Assembly: GCF_014642655.1 (NCBI RefSeq)
Contig: NZ_BMIR01000003.1
Coordinates: forward strand, 186,001-250,000
Source of the DNA: Pullulanibacillus camelliae
GTDB taxonomy: Bacteria; Bacillota; Bacilli; Bacillales; Sporolactobacillaceae
Reading direction: 5' to 3'
DNA length: 64,000 nucleotides
Positions 1 through 8,170 of the stretch are shown one piece after another (within the stretch, counting starts at the first letter, position 1; each line of letters opens with the position of its first letter). Under the pieces are notes generated by a model. That model was not told the DNA's origin and did no database searches. It was given only the letters and a program-made list of their open reading frames with translations. The translations under genes and the position numbers were made by a program.

Positions 1-570
1 CAATTCCCTACTTCTGAAGCGGCTGAAATTCATTCTATGAGCATGGAGTTTTTTGCATGGCCTTGGATGGAGCGCTTCTTTGGTGAGGATGTCGAGAAAT
101 ATAAGTTTTCTCATCTGAGCGGTGCACTTATGTTCTTGCCTTATGGTGTGGCTGTGGATGAATTTCAGCATTTTGTCTATGCTCACCCGGAAGCAACACC
201 AGAAGAACGGAAACAAGTGTGGCGTGAACTTGAGCATAAATATCTTCCAGATACAGATTATGATGGACATCCATATCTGGAGCGTGGTGGTTTTTGGCAT
301 AAGCAAGGCCATATCTTCAGTGATCCATTTTATTATATTGATTACACGCTAGCACAGATTTGTGCCTTGCAGTTTTGGAAGAGGATGACTGAAGGCGAGC
401 AAAAGGCATGGCAGGATTATGTCCATTTATGTCAGCAAGGCGGGAGTCGTTCATTTACAGAGCTTGTTAAAGTGGCTCAACTCATCTCGCCATTTGAAGA
501 AGGCTGTGTGGAGTCTGTTGTGGATGTTGTTGAAGCGTACTTGGAGACAATAGATGACATGCAATTATAG
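1..570 (+). CDS. M3 family oligoendopeptidase (PepF type), C-terminal part
   Basis: The reading frame is open from base 1, so the gene starts upstream of the window and only about 189 C-terminal residues are present. The run ExHSMSMEFF near the left edge, followed by WPWMERFF, is typical of the C-terminal catalytic half of M3 zinc oligopeptidases, downstream of the HEXXH helix (which lies outside the window). These cytoplasmic enzymes cut short peptides. No signal peptide or membrane segment is visible in this part. The assignment rests on family memory of this conserved stretch. A 270-bp gap separates the stop from the next gene, and I see no clear terminator there. Confidence 0.85.
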   Translation, partial: QFPTSEAAEIHSMSMEFFAWPWMERFFGEDVEKYKFSHLSGALMFLPYGVAVDEFQHFVYAHPEATPEERKQVWRELEHKYLPDTDYDGHPYLERGGFWHKQGHIFSDPFYYIDYTLAQICALQFWKRMTEGEQKAWQDYVHLCQQGGSRSFTELVKVAQLISPFEEGCVESVVDVVEAYLETIDDMQL

Positions 571-846
571 AAAGTGGCGTGGCTACCTTCTTTTAAAGTG
601 GGTTTTTGATAGAGAAATCTGAACCAAAGAACATCCCTATCTATAGTGAATTCTATGCGGCTTCAAAAATCTTTCAAAGCGTTTGGGAGTTTCCTATGTT
701 ATCATTTTTAAAGTGGTTCATTTAATATGCGTATTAATGGCTGAGCAAATGGATGGTAAAACTCATAGGGGGCATGTCAAATTGCCCTCTCTATATCATT
801 TATTTGTCTCAGGTGTATAGGAAATTACAAAGCTTGGTGATTGATG

Positions 847-3120
847 ATGGAAGATGAGCAATATGCGTCCGTTCCTTTTGGAAGTGTTAAAAAGGAAGTT
901 CCTGTTGCTGACTGTGCAAGTCGGCAGACAAGTAAGGATTTAATCGAGGATTCAGAATTTGATGCCTTTTATTTTCGATCCCTAGAAAAACGAGAGATTC
1001 TTTTGAACGCTGAACAGCTGGAAGCCGTGCGGCATACTGACGGTCCCTTTCTGACCTTGGCAGGAGCAGGAACAGGAAAGACATCAGTGCTTGTGAGTCG
1101 GACGGGGTATCTCTATAATGTTCTGAATGTGCCTCCAAGCCATATCCTACTGGTGACATTTACTCGCAAGGCTGCTGAAGAGATGAAGGAGCGAATTGCT
1201 GGCTTACCAGGCCTGCATTCACAAGAAGCGCAGCAAGTGCAGGCGAATACTTTTCATGCCTTTTTTCTAACGATTCTCCGCCATCAAGGCTATCGTGAAG
1301 GGATTCTAAGCTCGGAGCGTTATCGGCAAATCATTGTGAAGCAAATATTGAAACAGGAAGGGTTGCAGGATACATATCAACCAGAGACACTTCTCGCGCT
1401 CTTTTCTCATTATAAGGTCCATCGCATGGGACCTGATGACATGCCTCATAAAACAGAGGAAGAAAAGAAGCAACAAAGGCTGTTCAGGCTATATGAAACC
1501 TGGAAGGAAGAGCACCGGCAGCTCGACTTTGATGATATTTTATTGAAGGCTTATGACCTATTGAAGACAACACCAGCTCTATTGCGGTCGTTACAGCAGC
1601 GCTTTCGGTATGTCATGGTTGATGAGTTTCAGGACACCAATTTTATTCAATATGAATTGATCAAGCTCTTAGTAGAGTCTCACCACAATTTATTTGTCGT
1701 TGGTGATGACGATCAAACCATTTATTCCTTCAATGGAGCCAGTAATCAATACATTTTGAATTTCACTAAAGATTTTCCAAAGGTCAAATCGGTGGCCTTG
1801 GTCATTAATTATCGTTCCAATGCGGAGATCATCGGTCTGGGGAATAGCGTGATTGCTAAGAATCTTGAGAGAAAAGCCAAGACACTTAAGGCCTTACATG
1901 CCTCTGGGCAATCGCCCCAATATGTGCATCCTGATACGCTTGATCATGAGGCAGAATGCATCATAGAAACCATTAAACAAAAAAAGCAAGCTGGGAAGAT
2001 GTATCGGGATATGGCTATCCTTCATAGAACAGCAAATAATAGCCGAGCCATATTTGAAGCGCTAGTGCTTCATGATATTCCGTTTATTCCTCATTCACTT
2101 GGTGTCGAAAATTTTTATGAGCAATGGATTGTAAAGCCGATGATTGATATATTGCGGTTGACAAAGGATTCACGTGATTTTGAGGCGATTAAGGGTATGC
2201 TCCCGACTTTATATATAAGTCGGGAGTCAGGGATGGACTGGATTCAGCAGCAGGAGTCTATTCAAAGAAAGCAATACCCCCTCATTCATTTAACCCGAAT
2301 GTCTGGACTTAAAGGCTTTCAATCAAAGGCTATAGAGGAACGATTGCAGCATATAAAACAATGGCAGAGCATGACGCCCCTTGCCGCAATAAAAAGCATG
2401 CGCATGTTGTTTTATGATAAATATCTTGAAACAACCAGTGAGCAAATGTCCCTGCATAAGGAAATGATCAAAGAAACACTGGATGAGCTGGAGGCCTCGG
2501 CGAAACGCTTTTCCGATATTCCTGACTTTCTAGCTTTTATTGAAGAGATCGTCGCACGACACAAGCAGATGAAGCAATATAAATCGCTTCAAGATGCTGA
2601 AGCTGTCAATCTCATGACGATTCATCGGGCAAAAGGGCTTGAGTTTCCCATTGTCTTTCTGATTGGCGCCACTGAAGGGATACTTCCTCATAGCACGGCG
2701 ATTGATGCTGAGCAGCTTGAGGATAAAAGGACGGACCGGCATGAAGAAGGGAAGACCACAGCAGCGATTGAAGAAGAATGCCGTCTTGCCTACGTAGCGA
2801 TCACAAGGGCAAAGGAATCTCTGTATATCAGTTCGCCAGCGTTTTATCGCGGCAAAAGGGCTGAGGTGTCCCGATTTATTTTGGCACCCTTTATGCCTGA
2901 GGGGGGGGACAGACAAAGGGAGATTTCTTTGTCATCAAAAGAGAGACAAAAGGGAAGGCACGGGAAGCCTCTTCAAACGATCTTGGCGTGGGTTTGCACC
3001 AATACTTCATGTATTGCGTGGGAGCGAATACAGAGCGATAAAGAATTACATATAATTGATAAAAAGTGTCCCCTTTGTCAGGCAGACATGATACGTGGGC
3101 AGAAAGACATTGAGTTATAG
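847..3120 (+). CDS. UvrD/Rep-type superfamily 1 DNA helicase (YjcD-like)
   Basis: An ATP-dependent 3'-5' DNA helicase. Visible motifs in order: Walker A GAGTGKT near residue 75, DEFQDTN (Walker B), GDDDQTIYSFNGA, NYRSN, TIHRAKGLEF and AYVAITRAKESLY. Length is about 757-759 residues, the size I recall for B. subtilis YjcD. The last 45 residues hold four cysteines (CxxxxC and CPLC), suggesting a small zinc ribbon after the helicase core. The start is uncertain: TTG 841, ATG 844 and ATG 847 are consecutive codons, and GGTGAT just upstream favours 844 or 847. A run of eight G (2901-2908) lies between core and zinc ribbon. A cytoplasmic repair or recombination role is inferred; the exact substrate is unknown. 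Confidence 0.88.
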   Translation: MEDEQYASVPFGSVKKEVPVADCASRQTSKDLIEDSEFDAFYFRSLEKREILLNAEQLEAVRHTDGPFLTLAGAGTGKTSVLVSRTGYLYNVLNVPPSHILLVTFTRKAAEEMKERIAGLPGLHSQEAQQVQANTFHAFFLTILRHQGYREGILSSERYRQIIVKQILKQEGLQDTYQPETLLALFSHYKVHRMGPDDMPHKTEEEKKQQRLFRLYETWKEEHRQLDFDDILLKAYDLLKTTPALLRSLQQRFRYVMVDEFQDTNFIQYELIKLLVESHHNLFVVGDDDQTIYSFNGASNQYILNFTKDFPKVKSVALVINYRSNAEIIGLGNSVIAKNLERKAKTLKALHASGQSPQYVHPDTLDHEAECIIETIKQKKQAGKMYRDMAILHRTANNSRAIFEALVLHDIPFIPHSLGVENFYEQWIVKPMIDILRLTKDSRDFEAIKGMLPTLYISRESGMDWIQQQESIQRKQYPLIHLTRMSGLKGFQSKAIEERLQHIKQWQSMTPLAAIKSMRMLFYDKYLETTSEQMSLHKEMIKETLDELEASAKRFSDIPDFLAFIEEIVARHKQMKQYKSLQDAEAVNLMTIHRAKGLEFPIVFLIGATEGILPHSTAIDAEQLEDKRTDRHEEGKTTAAIEEECRLAYVAITRAKESLYISSPAFYRGKRAEVSRFILAPFMPEGGDRQREISLSSKERQKGRHGKPLQTILAWVCTNTSCIAWERIQSDKELHIIDKKCPLCQADMIRGQKDIEL

Positions 3121-3153
3121 AGGATAAGGGGTACACACAAGGAGTGGGGGAGG

Positions 3154-3621
3154 ATGCGTTACATTCATCCTAAGGCGATAAAGGTGTGGCGAATACACGG
3201 TATGATTTGGACTTTCATTTGTCTGATTGCAGCCGTTGCTCTTTTTATATGTGGGCGTCTTGTTTACCATTGGTTTTATTATGGGGGAGGAGTGATGCTG
3301 CTCTTAGCCATTGGGAGTGGCATTCTGTCCATTTGGCTGATTCCTGTTTTGCGTTGGCGCTTTTTTAGATATCGGATATCGGAAACACAGGTGATGATTC
3401 GAGAAGGCATTTGGATGGTTAAACAAACCGTGATTCCGATTGCCCGCATACAATATGTTGATACCCATCAAGGGCCTCTATTACGTCGGTATCGATTATC
3501 AAGCTTGAAGGTGTCGACAGCTGCGACGACGCATCACATTCCTGCTCTCGGGCACCGTCAGGCGATTAGCTTGAGGAATTATCTTGCAGACTTGGCTCAG
3601 GTGAGTGATGTCGATGTCTAA
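3154..3621 (+). CDS. ydbS: PH-domain membrane protein, YdbS-like
   Basis: 155 residues: two N-terminal membrane segments (about residues 15-35 and 43-64) followed by a single bacterial PH (DUF304) domain with the typical RISETQVMIREG start and the VPIARIQYVDTHQGPL-like core. The start is well supported by AAGGAG nine bases upstream of ATG 3154. The downstream ydbT-like gene overlaps its end, so the two are translated as a pair. In B. subtilis ydbST belongs to the SigW regulon and contributes to resistance against antimicrobial compounds of related bacilli. That role is known for the family and inferred here. Confidence 0.85.
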   Translation: MRYIHPKAIKVWRIHGMIWTFICLIAAVALFICGRLVYHWFYYGGGVMLLLAIGSGILSIWLIPVLRWRFFRYRISETQVMIREGIWMVKQTVIPIARIQYVDTHQGPLLRRYRLSSLKVSTAATTHHIPALGHRQAISLRNYLADLAQVSDVDV

Positions 3622-5104
3622 ATTAAGGCGAGCTCATCCATTATCGATTGTTTTTGATTGTGTCAAGGATTTTAGACAAGTGATTTTTCCTATAGTACTT
3701 GGTGGGCTTTTTGGCATCAAGCAAAACGGGTCATGGTCTGCTTGGATTTATCCAATGATAGGGTTAGTCGTTGGTTTGAGCTCAGCGGTGCTCCGCTGGT
3801 GGCGGACAAAATACCAGTTACAAGAAGAGCAGCTCTATGTGATAAAAGGGTCAATGATCAAATCGGAGCGATTTATCCGCTATGATCGTATTCAATCTGT
3901 CCATCTCACAACTAACCCCATTGCAAGTCGATTAGGCTTTATGAAAGTGGAAGTACATACGGCTGGTGGGAAGGGACAGGCGGAGTTAGCTTTGTCAGCC
4001 GTGCGTAAGCGTGAAGCCCATTTGTTAAAGGAGACCCTCCGTCAGAAAAAGGCTCATTCAATGCGACAAGAAGCAGAGGCTCACAATGTTGTCGTGAATG
4101 AGCAGGAAGCTCAGCCGCTTAAAGAAATGCGTTTAAGACACAAAGAGCTGGTGATTGCTTCAATCACTTCGTCGGGTTTAGGGGTCATTGTGGTTGCTCT
4201 TTTATCGACGATGAGCCAGATTAGTGAGCTCTTTGAAAATGTTCCTTTTTTTAAGGCTATTCTGCACGACTTTAATCAAGCGATTGGTATCCCATTACTA
4301 AAAATTATTATTGTTATTCTTAGTCTAATCTTATTTTTTTGGCTCATTTCCTCGGTGATCTCCTTCTTTCAAGTTGGTCGATTTCAGTTATCTATTTATG
4401 AAAAAGAATGGATGATCAAGAAAGGCTTATTTCAACAGACGGAACAAACCATTCCTCATCGGCGTGTGCAGGCTGTGCGTCTTCATGAAAACTGGTTGCG
4501 GCAAGTTTTGGGATATGTGACCGTTTATATTGAATGCGTTGGTGGGCAAGCAGGCAAAAGTAAAGGAGAGGTCATGCTGTTTCCGCTAGTGAAAAAGCGG
4601 CTACTCATGCGCTTTTTAGAGGATGTCCGCAGTCCATATCCCTTCATTCCTTTAAAGCACTGTGCGGTAAAACGCTCCTTTTACTGGAAAATGGTCAAAT
4701 ATGTTATGCCGACATGCTTTATAGCTATGGGGATGACGCTTTGGCTCCCTTATGGGAGTTATGCGTGGGGAATGCCCTTAGCTGTGCTTTTATTCAGCTG
4801 GTTGAGCTATCGTGATGCGGGATTAGGTGTCAACGGTACCTATTTGGCGGTATCCTTTCGACGAACAGCAAAAGTCACGGTGTTAACGCAGCGCAGGCGC
4901 ATGCAAGCCTTAACCTATCAGGCATCGAGATTACAGATGCTTTTAAAATGTGCCACGATTAAGGCCACCGTGATTGGCAGTAGCTCTGGTTTCGATTTTA
5001 AGGTCACAGATATGAGTGATTGGCATGGTAGAAAGCTGTATGCGTGGTATCACACCTTCTATGCGAGACGTGGCAAGGCTAATCAGAAGCGGGCTTGGGA
5101 ATAG
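3608..5104 (+). CDS. ydbT: PH-domain membrane protein, YdbT-like
   Basis: About 498 residues with repeated bacterial PH (DUF304) domains separated by pairs of membrane segments. Each PH copy shows a basic strand followed by an (R/H)R(V/I)Q motif: RYDRIQSVHL, PHRRVQAVRL and QRRRMQALTY. Hydrophobic pairs lie near residues 15-55, 175-245 and 355-395. It overlaps the end of ydbS by 14 bases; ATG 3608 or ATG 3614 is the likely start, behind AGGTGAG. The family partner YdbS forms a membrane complex with it; function is tied to envelope antimicrobial resistance in B. subtilis. The gene stops at 5104, about 80 bp before an unrelated secreted enzyme. Confidence 0.85.
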   Translation: MSMSKLRRAHPLSIVFDCVKDFRQVIFPIVLGGLFGIKQNGSWSAWIYPMIGLVVGLSSAVLRWWRTKYQLQEEQLYVIKGSMIKSERFIRYDRIQSVHLTTNPIASRLGFMKVEVHTAGGKGQAELALSAVRKREAHLLKETLRQKKAHSMRQEAEAHNVVVNEQEAQPLKEMRLRHKELVIASITSSGLGVIVVALLSTMSQISELFENVPFFKAILHDFNQAIGIPLLKIIIVILSLILFFWLISSVISFFQVGRFQLSIYEKEWMIKKGLFQQTEQTIPHRRVQAVRLHENWLRQVLGYVTVYIECVGGQAGKSKGEVMLFPLVKKRLLMRFLEDVRSPYPFIPLKHCAVKRSFYWKMVKYVMPTCFIAMGMTLWLPYGSYAWGMPLAVLLFSWLSYRDAGLGVNGTYLAVSFRRTAKVTVLTQRRRMQALTYQASRLQMLLKCATIKATVIGSSSGFDFKVTDMSDWHGRKLYAWYHTFYARRGKANQKRAWE

Positions 5105-5185
5105 AGTGGGACCAATTAACAGTTTAATCATAGGAAAATTTGTTTTACAATAGACATTAGCACTATAGATGATTGGGGAAACAAC

Positions 5186-5836
5186 ATGAAACGAGTAAAA
5201 AAAAGAATGAGAGGCTTCATCCTTTTTTGCTTCTTTTTGGTTGCTATCATTGTTCTCATTGAAGTTTTGGACAAGCCAACTAAGCATATTATTCATGATA
5301 ATATTGATGCTTTCAAAGGGGTTAAGAAGTATGAACCCATGATTCAAAAGGACTTATCCAAAAAGCATCTTCAGGAATATACTCCAGTTGTCCTAGCTCT
5401 AATGCAGCAGGAAAGCCACGGCAAGGGTGGAGATCCCATGCAGGCCTCCGAATCTGCTGGACTCGCACCCAACGCTATCAAAGAACCGAAGAAAAGTATT
5501 GATGAAGGGATTAAGCACTTTGAACATATCCTTTCTTATGGAAAAAAGCGCCATGTAGACTTTCCCACAATTTTACAAGCATATAATATGGGTGTGGGCT
5601 ATATTGATTATGTAGCGAAGCACGGTGGGCATCATTCAGAAAAGCTAGCAAAAAACTTCTCGTTGCAGCAGGTGAATCAAAAACCCAATCTGTATAACTG
5701 TGGAGGAGATAAGAACAACTTTCGTTATCCTTATTGTTATGGAGATTTTTCCTATAGTGATAAAGTTAAAGAAAATGTTAAGTCACTGACCCATAGTGTT
5801 CCGGCCTATCTGTCTTCTAGCGCCAAAGTCTATTAA
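5186..5836 (+). CDS. membrane-anchored lysozyme-like transglycosylase
   Basis: 216 residues. A basic start (KRVKKRMRG) and one hydrophobic segment at about residues 10-27 anchor or export it. The following domain has the ALMQQESHGKGGDPMQASES motif of the lysozyme-like (CwlT N-terminal type, Pfam Lysozyme_like) family, in which the Glu of QES is the expected catalytic acid, then a conserved AYNMGVGYIDYV segment. It would cut peptidoglycan glycan strands outside the membrane. It lacks the NlpC/P60 domain of CwlT. GGGGA precedes ATG 5186. It stands alone, followed by a strong terminator. Confidence 0.85.
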   Translation: MKRVKKRMRGFILFCFFLVAIIVLIEVLDKPTKHIIHDNIDAFKGVKKYEPMIQKDLSKKHLQEYTPVVLALMQQESHGKGGDPMQASESAGLAPNAIKEPKKSIDEGIKHFEHILSYGKKRHVDFPTILQAYNMGVGYIDYVAKHGGHHSEKLAKNFSLQQVNQKPNLYNCGGDKNNFRYPYCYGDFSYSDKVKENVKSLTHSVPAYLSSSAKVY

Positions 5837-5840
5837 AGAA

Positions 5841-5873
5841 AGGAGCTGTTCCGTTTGGAGCAGCTCCTTTTTC
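5841..5873 (+). terminator. Rho-independent terminator after lysozyme-like gene
   Basis: An 8-bp perfect stem (AGGAGCTG / CAGCTCCT) with a 12-base loop is followed by TTTTT. Repeat A begins four bases after the T-run. Confidence 0.88.
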
Positions 5874-5876
5874 AAA

Positions 5877-6190
5877 AGATCAGAAGGTATAAAATTTCTG
5901 GTCATGAGGACGGTGCGGATTTCCGCTTCAGGCCGCTCGCTTTCCGCGGGGGAGTGGTAAGTCTCCTCGCGCTTTCGCACGGCTAAGGTCTTACCGATCT
6001 CCCGCTCCCGAAGGACTCTAGTCTCCGCATCATGAGTCAGCGACGTCTGAGGAACACGCGATCTTAGAGTGTTCCGAATCTCGCACCTTGTGCTCCATTC
6101 CACTTGACCAGGCACTGAAGCCTCTTTCATATTTCATGATGCTCTATACCAAGCAAGGACCGGGCATGCTTTTCGCCCGGTTTTTCTTAT
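5877..6190 (+). repeat. Repeat A, copy 1 (full length)
   Basis: About 310 bp, starting AGATCAGAAGGTATAAAATT. The centre is a long imperfect hairpin (CCGCGGGGGAGTGGTAAG facing CTTACCGATCTCCCGCTCCC). The 3' end is a terminator-like hairpin CCGGGC...GCCCGG followed by TTTTTCTT (6160-6188). Near copies lie at 17693-18005, 42285-42600 and 50435-50735, with partial copies at 21728-21996, 29171-29580 and 46581-46610. It has no credible coding content. Directly abuts repeat B. Confidence 0.85.
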
Positions 6191-6347
6191 ACTATCAGAA
6201 TGTATAACTTCGCTGCCGCTCATAAAGGAAGAGAGTATAAGGCGGGCTTTGACTTTCGCCACCTGAGGCTTGTGGGTACCCTAAGTGTGTGATTGGCAAA
6301 AATCACATCAGGCGTATCAGCAAAGTGGTGCAAGTCAAGTTTTCTTA
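6191..6347 (+). repeat. Repeat B, copy 1
   Basis: About 157 bp starting ACTATCAGAATGTATAACTT, then GGCGGGCTTTGACTTTCGCC and the small hairpin GTGATTGGCAAAAATCAC, ending CAAGTCAAGTTTTCTTAT. Near-identical copies lie at 21541, 25211 and 46611; a shortened copy at 17589; a start-only fragment at 47250; a reversed diverged copy at 15700-15825; and a diverged copy at 59618. Confidence 0.85.
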
Positions 6348-6645
6348 TATGCTTTGAGAAAGCACAACTTTTTTTCGCTGATGATATTGATTTCTGTGCC
6401 CGTGACTTGATCTGAGCAGGTGCAGTGCAGGCGTGGTTTCCCAAATCACAGCTTGAATGCTACATAAGGGACGGTCTTTTTAACAAAATCCAGTCACAAA
6501 GTAACAAATAAAAGTTGAAGTTTCCGAGAAGAGAACAAATCCGAGGGGCAAATTTCCGAATCGTAGCTCGGGCGTAACAAAAGAAAGAGAAGGAGAACAA
6601 AAACCAAAACGATTTTAACAAAAGCCTTCACAAAATAACAAAAGG
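6348..6645. other. non-coding gap with spaced AACAAA motifs
   Basis: Nothing gene-like is supported here. From 6481 to 6645 the hexamer AACAAA recurs seven times at irregular 12-50 base spacing. The stretch lies downstream of the AI-2E permease gene (which runs leftward) and after repeat B. Confidence 0.5.
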
Positions 6646-6676
6646 CCCTCTGCAAGCGAGAGGGCTCCTCTTTTCA
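6646..6676 (-). terminator. terminator of the AI-2E permease gene (bidirectional)
   Basis: GCCCTCT / AGAGGGC stem with a 7-base loop. T-rich flanks on both strands (CTCCTCTTTT rightward, CCTTTTGTT leftward) suggest it can stop transcription from either side. It lies 35 bp beyond the stop codon of the leftward permease gene. Confidence 0.7.
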
Positions 6677-6709
6677 ACCTTCAACCCAAAGGGTCGGGTA
6701 CGAGGGTCT

Positions 6710-7855
6710 TTAAGCACTATGATGTGGTGGTTCTTCATTGCCTGAGGTTCTTAGCTTCCATAAGCGATAGAGATTGATGATCACCGTTTTGGCAACCGCA
6801 TATACAGGAACACCTAAAATCATGCCGAGAATGCCAGCAAGGTTACCAGCGACCAGTAATAATATAATAATGGTCAGTGGGTGAAGATCAAGCTTTTTGC
6901 CGATGATGAGCGGTGACATAATATTGCCATCAATTTGTTGAACGACAACAACGACAATGATAACAAACAATGCCATCGTTGGAGAGATGAACAAGGCGAC
7001 AACAACGGCTGGAGCTGCACCGATAAATGGCCCTAAGTATGGAATAATATTAGTCACAGCGGCAATAATTCCAAGCAACAGTGCATATGGGAGTCCAATG
7101 ATCAAATAGCCTATAAAGGTAAAGGTCCCGACAAAAAGACAGACAATGGTTTGCCCTTGTATGTATGTACCAAGTGTTGTGGCGGTCTCTTTTAAAATAT
7201 TCACCCCTTCGTGCCGATAGTGAGAGGGAACAAAGCGAGCAGCAGCTTCTGGAAATTTCTTACCATCTTTAAACATGTAAAACAAGATGAAAGGAACAGT
7301 CACAATAGTGATCGTGATGCTTGTGAGCACACCAAAAAGGGTTTGCAGCCCGCTGGTAATATTCTGCGTTAAACTAGAAGCAGTTGAGCCAAGCATATTA
7401 TTGATTTTATTTAAGAAATCTTGTTCAGAATTAATGGAGTTACTCAATTTTTGGAGATAGTCCTGCTGCATGATCCATTTAAACCAGTCTGTTTGGGATG
7501 TTTTATCGGCAATGTCCTTTGCCACTTTCACATAATCAGGGACATTGTTGATGAATTGATCGATTTGGCGAACGATGATAGGTCCCAACCAACCAATAAC
7601 TAAAGCCACAAGTCCTCCAAATAATACATATAAAATGAGAATCGCGATCGTTCGGGGGATTTTAGCGCGCTGGATCATATTGACGACCGGATTTAATAAG
7701 AAATAAAGAAAAGTGGACACCAAAAAAGGGAAGAACAACGTCGATATAAAGGTGAAAACAGGCTGGAAAATGAAGCCTAATTTTGTACAAATAAACAGAA
7801 TGACAGCGATCATTAAAATTTCTAATGTCCACATATGTAGCTTTGTTTTGAACAC
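6710..7855 (-). CDS. AI-2E family (YtvI/YueF-like) membrane permease
   Basis: About 381 residues with the layout of the AI-2E transporter superfamily: two or three N-terminal membrane helices, a hydrophilic middle segment (about residues 75-150), then five or more helices, ending with the conserved IGPYLGPFIG-like segment (here NIIPYLGPFIGAAPA) and a DGNIMSPLIIGKKLDLHPL motif. Despite the name, Bacillus members are mostly of unproven substrate, and some act as Na+/H+ antiporters. A GTG at 7855 sits 11 bases after AGAGGAG; a longer TTG start at 7876 has no ribosome site in front. Single-gene unit with its own terminator. Confidence 0.85.
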   Translation of the reverse strand: MFKTKLHMWTLEILMIAVILFICTKLGFIFQPVFTFISTLFFPFLVSTFLYFLLNPVVNMIQRAKIPRTIAILILYVLFGGLVALVIGWLGPIIVRQIDQFINNVPDYVKVAKDIADKTSQTDWFKWIMQQDYLQKLSNSINSEQDFLNKINNMLGSTASSLTQNITSGLQTLFGVLTSITITIVTVPFILFYMFKDGKKFPEAAARFVPSHYRHEGVNILKETATTLGTYIQGQTIVCLFVGTFTFIGYLIIGLPYALLLGIIAAVTNIIPYLGPFIGAAPAVVVALFISPTMALFVIIVVVVVQQIDGNIMSPLIIGKKLDLHPLTIIILLLVAGNLAGILGMILGVPVYAVAKTVIINLYRLWKLRTSGNEEPPHHSA

Positions 7856-7876
7856 GATTGACTGTTCTCCTCTCAA

Positions 7877-8120
7877 GGAAAAATTTAACTCTATTAAAAA
7901 TACGAGTGATATTAAATGTTATTAATTACATTATACGGTCTATGGACTTAATGTTATACGACAAAACAGCAATAAGCAACACGCGTCATTAAATATTTTT
8001 CGCCTAAAAATCATAGAAAAGGACAGGCAGTGACTTTTACACCCTTATTTATTTCATCTCATTAAGGACAAATAAGATAGAGTGATTTTAAGCGGTGAAG
8101 TTCATCAGAGACACGAGCAC
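7877..8120. other. intergenic region between divergent permease and sleL genes
   Basis: About 290 bp between divergent genes, AT-rich. No clear palindrome or repeat was found. It must carry the permease promoter (leftward) and the sporulation promoter described next. Confidence 0.4.
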
Positions 8121-8145
8121 ATAAAGAGACTCCTGGTCATACATT
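8121..8145 (+). promoter_or_regulatory. candidate SigE promoter of the sleL-like gene
   Basis: CATACATT at 8138-8145 matches the SigE -10 consensus CATACAnT, with ATAA at 8121-8124 as a -35 core 13 bases upstream (slightly short). B. subtilis yaaH/sleL is SigE-dependent, which fits, but no experiment is visible here. Confidence 0.5.
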
Positions 8146-8170
8146 AGTGGTGATGAGGAGGTAACACGTG

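Noticed and set aside
5783-6444. Leftward open frames of 74-115 codons in repeats A and B
   Set aside because: Similar frames recur only as part of the repeat copies (for example 21505-21822, 25207-25410, 42167-42442, 46560-46754). They lack consistent ribosome sites and their products are low-complexity arginine/serine/proline sequence.
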